Below are positions 9,801 through 18,944 of a DNA stretch of 64,000 nt, piece after piece. The first letter of the stretch is position 1. Each line of letters begins with the position of its first letter. Both the position numbers and the translations under genes were made by a program. This DNA is from Closterium sp. Naga37s-1 (Eukaryota > Streptophyta > Zygnematophyceae > Desmidiales > Closteriaceae). The stretch is taken from positions 4,840,501 through 4,904,500 of the forward strand of contig CANJKZ010000078.1 of NCBI GenBank assembly GCA_947471745.1, written 5' to 3'. The notes under the pieces are model-generated. The model was not told the origin of the DNA. It made no database searches and was given only the letters and a program-made list of their open reading frames with translations.

Positions 9801-12115
9801 TGGGGGTGCTGCGTCTGGGGGTGCGGAGCCTGGGGGTGCGGGGTCTGAGGGTGCTGGGTCTGGGGGTGCTGAGCCTGAGGGTGTTGAGCCTGGGGGTGCT
9901 GAGTCGGAGGGTGCGGAGCCTGAGGGTGCTGAGACGGAGGGTGCGGAGTCTGGGGGTGCTGAGCCTCGGGGTGCTGCTTCGTCTGAAGGTCCTACTGGGG
10001 CTTCACCGCGACTGTCCTCGCAGCAGCTGCGTGAGTGGCTTGTTCAGCGCGCACACCGACGAAGTGTGGCTCCTGGAGCTGGCGAGCCTGGAGGCGCTGG
10101 AGCTGGAGGTGCTGCTGTTACTACTGGAGTTGGGGACCCTACGGAGCCTGGAGCAGCTGGCGCTGGAGGCGCTAGAGCTACAGGAGCTGGAGCTGTTGAC
10201 CCTGGTGCTGGAGGTGCTGGAGGCACTTTGCGGCCGCGCCCGTACTTCGTTCCCCTGCTTGAGCAGGTTCTTGGTGTCCCGTCTTCTCCTGGTCTTCCTC
10301 CTCCCTTCCTGTGTCCACCGCCTGACCAGTCGCAGCCGCCGTTACAGCCAGCCTCCCCACTGCCTGTTCCCTCTCCTTACACTGAGCAGTCCGGAGGTCT
10401 TACAGAGCGTCGTGAGCCTGCGTCTCGTCCTGTCTCCCCTGTTCGCACTGCTCGTCGCGCTCCTCGTTCGCGTCCTCCCCCTGTCCCAGGCACGCACACC
10501 ATGGCACTCCGTCCTTCCTCTGTTCCACTGCGTGTTCCACTGCCTGCTCCTCCTGAGTCCTCTCTTCCTGAGGTCCCTGACCCTGAGTCTGACTGAGCGC
10601 GTGCTGCCAGTCCTACTGTCGCTCGTCTCCTTGCCACTGCTGTCACTGACCCGTCCTTTGAGTCTGCTGCTGCTTCTGCTCTCGTTGCTGAGCTACTTGA
10701 CTTTGCTGCTGCCTGCCGTCTCGACTACGCCTCTGCTCTAGTTGCTGAGTCTGTGCTTGCCAGCCCTCCGTCCGTCGGGGGTGAGTGTGCTCTTGGCACG
10801 GACGTCCTTGAGGACAGGCAGGAGGACTTTGAGTGTCTTGCAGCTGCTGTACCTCGTTTCGCCTCCTTGCTGCTTGCCCCTGAGGGAGACCCGGATGGTC
10901 CTGACATCCCGACCCCGCGCTCTTACGCAGAGGCGATTACGGGTCCTTACTCCTCTCAGTGGCAGGCAGCTATGGATGCCGAGATGGCATCCTGGAAGTC
11001 CACAGGCACTTACGTCGACGAAGTTCCCCCACCTGGGGTGAACATAGTCGATGGCATGTGGATCTTCAGGGTGAAGCGGCCGCCGGGTTCTCCGCCTGCC
11101 TTCAAGGCGCGTTACGTTGCTCGAGGTTTCAGTCAGCGACAGGGAGTTGACTACTTCCAGACCTTCTCCCCCACCCCGAAGATGACTACTCTTCGGGTGT
11201 TGCTGCATGTAGCTGCTCATCATGACTACGAGTTACACTCCCTGGACTTCAGTACTGCCTTCCTGCAGGGCAGCCTGCACGAGGAGATCTGGCTGCGCCA
11301 ACCACCTGGTTTCACTGGGTCGTTTCCTACAGGTACCCAGTGGAGCCTCCGCCGGCCAGTCTACGGTCTTCGCCAGGCGCCTCGCGAGTGGCACGACACA
11401 CTCAGGACTACACTTGCGGCTCTTGGGTTTGTTCCTTCTACAGCAGACCCGTCGCTGTTTCTACGCACCGACACCTCGCTGCCGCCCTTCTACGTCCTAG
11501 TGTACGTCGACGACCTTGTCTTTGCCACGGCTGACACTGAGGCACTAACCCTAGTGAAGTCCGAGCTGCAGAAGAGACATACCTGCACTGACCTGGGTGA
11601 ACTGCGCAGCTACCTTGGCCTGCAGATCACCCGGGACAGAGCACGGCGCACCATCACACTGACTCAGTCACACATGGTGCACCAGGTCCTTCAGCGCTTT
11701 CGGCTTCCAGTACTCCTCGCCACAGCTCACTCCTCTGTCTACCAGCCACTCGCTCTCAGCTCCACCTTCGGACGAGTCCGTAGAGCCGAGTGGTCCGTAC
11801 CCAGAGCTTGTGGGTTGCCTCATGTACCTGATGACTTGCACACGACCTGACCTCGCGTACCCTCTCAGCCTTCTGGCTCGCTACGTGGCTCCCGGTAGGC
11901 ACCGAATGGTGCACTGGGATGCTGCGAAGAGGGTACTGTGTTACCTGTGCAGTACGTCGTGTATGGGGCTTGTGCTTGGAGGACGGGGTCCAGTTGTCCT
12001 CACTGGTCACGCAGACGCCTCCTGGGTTGACGACTCAGCTACGCAGCGGTCGTCGCAGGGTTACACCTTCAGCCTCGGGTCCGGCTCGGTTTCTTGGCGG
12101 TCTACCCGCTCGTCA
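6890..12115 (+). pseudogene. Copia-A gag-pol remains
   Basis: Domains in order: gag from MALLRVLPFDPEG with the copia-type FDTWHDDLQLYL region (6890-7560); a Gly-rich stretch (about 7650-7850); QQLREW (about 7904-7924); an unusual C-x13-C-x3-H-x4-C motif (7961-8033) in place of the usual knuckle; protease with DSGA (about 8306); gag-pre-integrase HHRQGHPSLPRL (about 8740); integrase with HMDVWGP (8941) and HSDRGGEF (about 9138); an Ala/Gly/Glu linker of 15-nt repeats (9775-9990) with a second QQLREW (10021-10038); reverse transcriptase with FQTFSPTPKMTT and YVDDLVF (about 11505); and an RNase H start. Assignment to Ty1/copia follows from the domain order (integrase before RT). It is a fossil with several breaks. 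Confidence 0.85.
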
Positions 12116-13384
12116 AGAATGGTCACGCGAAGTGATGGCTGTTCTCGGAAGTCAAGTGGAAAGGGAGTCAGCGGTGGTCGGAGCGGTTCCGCAAGCGGTG
12201 GAACCTCAGCGTGCGCATGAAAACCAAGGTGGCGCAGAAAACGCAGGAGCGTAAGTGCCTTGTTTCTTGCTTACCTTGAGCGAATTCGCATGGTTGAAGA
12301 GTTGTTGCTCCTGCACTTCCTATCTTTATCTTGTAGCGGTGCTCATCCTTCTTCCTATCTGTCCTCCCCTCCCCGTACGCAGACGTGGCGACGGAGTGTA
12401 AAGAATTTTGGCAGTTCGTCCGCGACGCACGCAACGAGTACGCGATCAACAATCGATACATAATCAACGCCGACCAAACGCCTCTTTGGTTGGAGATGCC
12501 GAACACTACCACCGTGGAGCAGACGGGCATGAAGTCGGTGCCCATCCGCAGTGCTGGTTACCAGAAAGAAAGAGTCACCGTGATGCTGGCGTGCACGGCG
12601 ACGGGTGAGAAGTTGAAGCCGTGGGTGTTTTTCAAGCGCAAGACACTGCCTAAGGGTGACTTCCCGAATGGTAAGCACATGTTCTTGTGCGTGTTTTGGA
12701 CGTTATAAAAAAAAAAGGGACTAACCACCGCTTGCTTGTGTGCAGATGTCGTGGTCGGCTGCCAAGCAAACGGGTGGATGGAGGCCACATGCGTCATCCA
12801 GTGGCTCGATGAGGGCGTGGTGCTGTTCATGAAACCGAAATTCGGCGTGCAGAGTCGGAGCGCCATGCTAGTACTCGAATCCTACCGTGGTCACCTTACC
12901 AAGGAAGTCAAGGCGAGATTCGCGGCGCTCAACATCGTGCTGGCGGTCATCCCGGCGGGATGCACGGCAGACGTGCAGCCGCTCGATGTGTCGGTGAACA
13001 AGAGCTTCAAAGCAAGTGTTCGCCAGCAGTACCAGTCCTGGTTTGAGGCGGACGGCATGAACATTCTGACACCTGCAGGTGAGCGAGGACATGTCTTCCC
13101 GTCTCCCCTTCGTGTGCTTGTCTGCCTGCTTGTGGACTAATGTGTTCCCCACTCCCTTTCATGTGGTGCAGGGAACATCAAGAAACCACCCCCGGCGGTG
13201 GTGCTCAAGTGGATTTCACGGGCGTGGAAGGCCGTGCCCGCCGACCTGATTAAGAAAGCCTTCCTCACGTGCGACATTAGCAATGAGCCACGAGGTAGAG
13301 GTAGACGACGACATCCAAGCAGACGGGTTCTGGGGCAACAACGCCACTGAGCCTGAATCGGACGTGGAGGAAGTGGAGGCCTAA

Positions 13385-13639
13385 GGCTAGACTAGGCAAG
13401 ATGGTGTTTAGGCTAGGACAATAGTCACCCTATTGTATGTGACACTTTTAGCTAGTGCAAAATGACAACTAATGAAGGCTAGCCTTGCTTTAGCTCTAAC
13501 AATAATGACAAATATTCATCAAGTATATTTTTTTTTTACTGCAAGGGTGCGCTTATAATAAATAACGGTTTTATAAGGGGTGCGCTTCTAATTGAGGATC
13601 GGCCATAAGCGCATTGCTCCATATATAAGCGCATGCGCT
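13385..13639 (+). other. 3' end of the DNA transposon, to solo LTR
   Basis: Untranslated 3' part of the transposase gene, a poly-T run near 13525 and the right subterminal repeats with GCGCTT units and the AAGCGCATGCGCTT palindrome. Confidence 0.6.
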
Positions 13640-13861
13640 TGTTGAAATGTATTTGTATACATTCATATAAATGCCTACAGTAGTCTAGTGTAGTTATCTT
13701 AGTTTCCTGCTAGGTGGTGTACCATTTGCCTAATTCCTTGCCTATATCTTGTATGCCCTCTACTATTGAACCTCTTTTGGCTTGCATTTTCCCTCGCCAC
13801 TTTCCTTCTCGTCACTCTCGCCTAGGTCAAACCCTAGGCCCCTAATATTCATTCTCTCACA
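13640..13861. mobile_element. solo LTR (222 bp) in the DNA transposon's right end
   Basis: TGTTGAAATG to TTCTCTCACA, flanked by the 5-bp duplication GCGCT (13635-13639, 13862-13866). Removing it restores an uninterrupted right inverted repeat of the DNA transposon. No internal region is present. The family is unidentified. Confidence 0.85.
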
Positions 13862-14053
13862 GCGCTTATAACAGGCCTGCGGTTATATCCGGGGCGATAC
13901 GGTATCTTCTCGGACCGCACCCACACCTTTGCTTCTCCACTATCTCATTTTTTTGGGGGGGTAGACATCTCTCAGCGTTCAGGCACCGCCGCTCCTCAAA
14001 AGCACGCACGGCCACGAATGAGGCTCTCGCTGAGCTTGCCCGACACTCCCGCC

Positions 14054-15170
14054 ATGGCCGAATTCAATCTCGCGACACTGACGCAGGAGCAGCTCGACCG
14101 ACTCGTGCGCCAACTCGAAGATTCGGCGCTCGAAATTGCGCCACTCACGGCGGAGCGCGACTCCGCTCGTCAGCAATCAACTGTGAATGCACCAGTACCA
14201 ACACAAACACCTGCAAATGCACATGTGCAATCGGAGGAGCCGATTATCATTTCGTCCGGCACACCGTCAAAACACGACAGCGTGGGACAACGCTCAGGCG
14301 CAGCCAGTGATGGCGCCGCCCAATCGATGCCCGGCATGGAGAGGAACAGGGCCGCACCAAGCACGCAGGGGCCTCACGAAGCCCGTCAGCACATGGAGTT
14401 TGCAGCAACGAGTGGCAACAACGACGTCATCGCACCGATGCCGCTCAAGCCGCAGCGCCCGCCCTGCTTTGATCCGAGCCAACGTGGAGGTCCGAGTGTT
14501 CAATCGTGGGTCTTCACGATGAACATCTTCTTCGACGCGAATTACGTCGAGTCGGACGCAACAAAGATACGATACGCCATCTCGCTGCTAAGGGGCCCCG
14601 CCATGGACTGGTGGCGAGCCATCGTGATGTCGCCACGCGCCTACGAGCCGTCGTCGCAAGAGGGAGAGCCCACGGGTCCAGCCGTCACCTGGAGTTCGTT
14701 CTACGAAACCGCCCAGTACAGCACGTGGGATGCGTGGTGCGCAGGGCTTCGGATGCGCTCCGAGCCGATCGCGGCTTCTATTTCGGCGTGTCAGAGACTG
14801 CGTACTTCAAGACTACACGAGCGGTCTTCATGCACTATGCGAGCAAGTCGGCTACATGCACGAGGCGGAGCCGGTGGACTACTACGTCGGAGGGCTGAAG
14901 CCGGACATCTCGCACGAAATCATGCTGCGCGGGCTATCGAATTTTAACGAGATCCTTGAGCTCGCTGAGAAAATCGACATTTTGCGCCGTCCGAGACCAG
15001 GGTCCTATTACGGACATCGCCCTTGGGGACCGACCGAGCATGCCACCGTACACGCCGTTGCGGCGAATGCAACTGCTGCACCATTTACGGGGCACAGCTT
15101 TGCTTGCAACAGGCCGGGCCATCGCAAAAGCGAATGCCCAGAGGAGCTAAGATGCCGCGGAGCAGAGTAG
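14054..15170 (+). pseudogene. Gypsy-1 gag remains
   Basis: From ATG 14054 (MAEFNLATLTQEQ): an N-terminal Leu/Glu-rich segment likely to form a coiled coil, then a Retrotrans_gag-type capsid region (QSWVFTMNIFF, DATKIRYAISLLRGPAMDWW, about 14490-14620), and at the end a zinc-knuckle-like C..PGHRKSEC (about 15100-15135). Typical of plant Ty3/gypsy gag. Broken. Confidence 0.75.
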
Positions 15171-15261
15171 GGGAGGGAGTCTCAGAGGCAAGGAAATGCC
15201 AGCAGTCAGTAGAAAACGGGCAAACTACTGACGAGACAAGCTGCTCGCCCAACCTCACCGA

Positions 15262-15770
15262 TGTTGATTGTGTAGGTGGTTGTGGTATTTTGCTCTAGCT
15301 GGTTGTGGGCTAAGGGTTTGGGCAAAACATGATTGCTAGACTTGTTACGGACTGGATTTGATCTCGCACCAAACAAGCACCAACAAACCTTTGCTACCCA
15401 CTACAACACCTTTGGTGTTGCTACTTTGGCATTTTGGGTTGTTGGGGATTGTAATATGGCGAGGGTTGGGATGGTAGGGTTTGTCAAACTCGTCATTTTC
15501 CAGATCTGAACTCTAGCTTAAGCCATTCCTATATGTAATCCATGGCTGCCAAGTAATTCGGCTAGGACACCCCATCGCACTTAAATCGCGATAGCGATTG
15601 GCCTAGATCTTGGTTTAAGGCGGGCGTTACCATTCTGGAAAGTAGAGATTAAGACGTTTCCAACGCATACCCGCTTATAGCTTAAGATTACGTGAGATGT
15701 ATGCAATGTTCCGTCGAAGTCGGCGGACTTGATCTCTTATACGCTCTCCAGATTCGCGCGCTGTCCATCA
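15262..15770. mobile_element. solo LTR (509 bp) inside Gypsy-1
   Basis: TGTTGATTGTG to CTGTCCATCA with the 5-bp duplication ACCGA on both sides (15257-15261, 15771-15775). The sister gypsy at about 61260 is continuous across this point. Moderate GC, no coding. The family is unidentified. Confidence 0.85.
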
Positions 15771-15775
15771 ACCGA

Positions 15776-18146
15776 CCTTCACCGAGTCACAGTATCGATT
15801 CACGCCATCGATCGGGCTTGGATGAATAAGGAGGGTACAGCGATGGATTGCCCAGTACTGATTTACGTGAAAACACAGGGGACAGCAGTGAAGATTTTTA
15901 TAGACGGAGGAGCAAGACACATCTTAGTTAACACCGCAACTGCACGGAAGCTGCATCTGATGCTTAGCCACTGTTTACCGAAGATTGACGCACGCTTAGT
16001 AGATGGTATGCCACTGGCAATAAGGGAGAAAGTGGAGAGGGTGAAAGTTCGTTGCGGGGGGAACTTCGGGTTTACACAGGAAATGCTCGCGACGACATTG
16101 GATGGGCACAACATTTTACTGGGACGTGATTGGCTGCGACTATACAATCTACGAATCGACTGGACGACGGGTAGTTGCACTGTGAGAGTAGTCTTAACTG
16201 GGTCGAATTACCTCGCTGGCAGTAATCCGAGTCTTCGACGGTCCACGTCAATGCCATCACAATGAAACGGGCTATCGCCGATGGAGCTGACGTGTATGTG
16301 GTGGATATAGCATTGATAGAAGAAGCAGAGCAGCCGAGTGATTTTCAGAAACTGCTGGAAGCGGTACCGCCTGAACTACAGGAACTGTTGAAACGGTACC
16401 CGCAGATTTTTCTGGATGACTTACTAGAGGGACTGCCACCTCAGCGAGCACACGACCACCGCATAGAACTAGAGCTGGGAGCACAGCCAACCGTACAGCG
16501 ACAGTTCTGTCAGAGGTCCACTGGTGATCCCCGATTGATCCTACAGAAGGGTTACTGGCTCGTTGTCCTGGGGGGTGATGGGCGCACTGACCCGCTACTG
16601 AACAAGCCCTTTCATCCCAATGGTCTAGTGGTTGGGATTCTGACCAGACTGATACAGCCCGAGCTCGACGAACTGAGGAAGCCCTTTGATTACCTGTTAG
16701 AGAAAAAAATCATCCGACCGAGCTCGTCACCGTTCGCTGCACCGATAATATTCACACCGAAAAAAGACGGCGGGTTTCGCATGTGTATCGACAACAGAGG
16801 ACTGAACAGGGTAACAATCAAGTCGCGATACCCCATTCCCTGCACCGACAAAGTGATAGATCAACTGCGAACAACACGGGTCTTTTCGAAAATATATTTA
16901 CGAGGAGGTTACCATCAGATTCGGGTCGAACCATCGGACTGCGCCAAGACGGCATTTAGGACTAGGTACGGGTCACTCGAGTACACCGTGATGCCATTCG
17001 GACTGACCAACGCACCGGCAACATTTCAGATGACCATGAACGAGGCGTTTAGACCAATCTTAGATAAATGCGTGATAGTTTACCTCGACGACATCCTCGT
17101 CTACAGTCGTGATAAGCAGCAGCACTTAGCAGATTTAGAAGTAGCGTTTAAAAATTTAGACCAGCATCGACTACTGACCAAGGGTTCCAAGTGCGAGTTT
17201 TTTTTCAAGATAGGTTAGATTTTTTGGGGCACGTTGTTTCAAAGGCTGGAGTTGAGATTGACCCAAAGAAGCTGGACACTATGCAAGCGTGGCACCCCCC
17301 GACAAATATCACTGAGCTGCAGAGTTTTTTAGGATTCCTCAATTATGTGCGTCAGTTCGTCCCTAACATGGCACGGTTAACAGCACCACTGCCGGATCTA
17401 CTGCGAAAGGGGGCCACTTTTACGAGGGGGGAGAAAGAGCGCGCTGCCTTCTCTGCCCTGAAAAATGTTATATGTTCACTGCCCGTCCAGCGCATTGCCG
17501 ATCCCCACCGCCCATTCGAAGTGGTTACAGACGCAAGTGACATCGCCATCGGAGCCGTACTGCTACACGATTTTGGCAACAGCTTACAGCCCATTGCATA
17601 CGAGTCATGAAAACTGCATCTGCCCGAGAAAAATCGCCCGATACACGACCGCAAAATGCTCGCGATAGTGCACGCCTTCAAGGTCTGGCGCTGTTACTTG
17701 ACCGGCGCAGACGTGACAGTACGGACAGACCACAACCACTACAGTACCTCCGCGCAAAGCCCCACCTCAACCCACGACAGATTCGTTGGCTTGATTTCCT
17801 CGAGTCAAATTTTCATTACACGGTCATCTACAAAAAGGGGGGATCAAACATCGTCGACGCACTGACCCGCCCCACTGCCCAAATTCATGCCATACTACTC
17901 GCCCGGACCAGCCCACTACTCACAGGACTATTTACCCACTATTTACCCAGAGCGTGCTTGGCAGCATGTGATGATGGATTTCATCATGGGATTACCGGCT
18001 GGAGCAAGTGGGAATGACGCGATCCTGGTCGTTGTCGATCGGCTGACGAAAATGGCACATTTTGCAGCCTGCAAGAAATCAATCACACCCGAAGAAACAA
18101 CCCACCTCTTCATCTTCACCGTCGTTCGACTGCACGGGATACCAGC
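15776..18146 (+). pseudogene. Gypsy-1 pol remains: protease, RT, RNase H, start of integrase
   Basis: Aspartic protease region around FIDGGARHILV (about 15896-15930) and LLGRDWL (about 16115); RT with FTPKKDGGFRMCIDNRGLN, VMPFGLTNAPATFQ and VYLDDILVYS (about 16700-17110); RNase H (about 17370-17860); integrase core VDRLTKMAHF (about 18030) up to the point where copia-B enters. RT and RNase H before integrase is the Ty3/gypsy order. The integrase continues at 24532. Several breaks. Confidence 0.85.
16507..16646. repeat. ~135-bp insert in Gypsy-1, containing a tRNA-Glu-like 5' half
   Basis: Absent from the sister gypsy copy (near 60530), where the flanks are adjacent. Within it, TCCCAATGGTCTAGTGG TTGGGATTC (16615-16640, written with a break) resembles the 5' half of tRNA-Glu, including a perfect pol III A-box (TRGYNNARYGG). 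TTCTG occurs at both edges, a possible target duplication. No B-box was seen. Confidence 0.45.
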
Positions 18147-18944
18147 TGTTATAGTCACAATAGGCTTGAATGTGCCTAAAACGAAAGATAGAGTGCACAG
18201 TCGGATTTCTGCACAGCGGCTTCAAACATTGATAGCGTTCTGCTCACAGCTTCAAACGACTTGCTATAAATTGGATCTGGAGCGTCTTGATGTCGCATAC
18301 AATATGCAATTTTAACCACACGTTTTCAGCAAGTATTGAGGACGCAACGTCGGTTTGAACGAATGGCACTATGGCAGCCACTATAGACTTAGAACACAAA
18401 TTAGGAAGAGTTACGAGTTGGGAATGACTCCCAGCTCCTACAAACCCCAAGAGCCGAGGTACAGTGATGTGGAACAGTGCCACACTGTCCCCAACCACGA
18501 AGGGTCTCGAAACTACCCTCCACAAGGGCCTACACCAAGAGAAATGTTACACTACACAAAGTAATGCAACTATTCTCACTATCTTAAAGTTTACCCTTTT
18601 GGAGAGCTTCGAAATCACTTGATTCTTGAAACCAAGGCTCTAGTTCTTCAAGGTGAATTCTTCCTTGAGTTCTTGGAATTCTGCTGCGCACACCTGCGAC
18701 ACGCCGAACGTTCCACACACGACAAAATAGAAAACCGCACACGACACGCAAACGACGACGTGACACGCGACTAGCGATAACTCGCTATTGACTCGACACA
18801 CACATTCAAAATCATGCCTCATCATTCACAAACTATTGTAAGCATGAAATATATATTATTTCATGCCCTCATACCATTCCGTGCACACACGCATGCACGC
18901 ACACGGACAACAAGCCGAATGCAAACCGTAGGGTTGCACCAACA
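18147..18944 (-). repeat. Copia-B 3' LTR
   Basis: TGTTATAGTC to GCACCAACA on the plus strand; followed inward by the polypurine tract complement AACTCCCCCTCGG. Confidence 0.92.

Larger units (their letters stand above)
4762..12115 (+). mobile_element. Copia-A: Ty1/copia element inside the transposase gene
   Basis: A plus-strand copia with a 5' LTR (4762-4923), primer site TGGTATTAAGAGC from 4924, a 1.95-kb GC-rich leader and gag-pol remains from ATG 6890 to about 12115, where the transposase gene resumes. No 3' LTR or target duplication is visible. It is broken, with about four breaks. It inserted after the DNA transposon, which itself inserted in Gypsy-1, so it is at least third in the nest. 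Confidence 0.85.
4443..13384 (+). pseudogene. pogo-like DDE_1 transposase gene, spliced, interrupted by copia-A
   Basis: First exon from ATG 4443 (MAEFSTTHFLF, then a long Pro/Ala tract) to 4761, where copia-A enters. After 12115 the gene resumes with a CENP-B/Tc5-type helix-turn-helix segment (RWSERFRKRWNLSVRMKTK), donor GTAAGT after 12250. Further exons are 12383-12670, 12746-13078 and 13172-13384, all with GT-AG introns and matching phases. The DDE_1 fold is clear: INADQTPLW (first Asp), GYQKERVTVMLACTA, PWVFFKRKTLPKG, GWMEA, then LESYRGHLT, where the family has LDS, so Glu replaces the second catalytic Asp, and CTADVQPLDVSVNKSFK (third Asp). The acidic C-terminal end (FWGNNATEPESDVEEVEA, stop 13382-13384) is one frame off from the exon before about 13300. 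With the insertion, the altered Asp and the frame slip it is almost certainly inactive. Confidence 0.8.
3889..13902 (+). mobile_element. pogo-like (Tc1/mariner superfamily) DNA transposon, carrying a copia and a solo LTR
   Basis: Bounded by TA dinucleotides (3887-3888, 13903-13904), the target duplication of the Tc1/mariner/pogo group. Terminal inverted repeats begin CCGTATAAACCCGGATA on the left; the right end read on the opposite strand begins CCGTATCGCCCCGGATA, and the match runs to about 27 bp with five mismatches. Both ends hold the perfect palindrome AAGCGCATGCGCTT (3976-3989, 13627-13640) and several GCGCTTATAA/GCGCTTCTAAT repeats, plausible transposase-binding sites. Inside is a spliced DDE transposase gene. 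Copia-A interrupts the gene at 4762-12115 and a solo LTR sits at 13640-13861. Removing the transposon joins the gypsy primer site to its leader. Confidence 0.85.
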
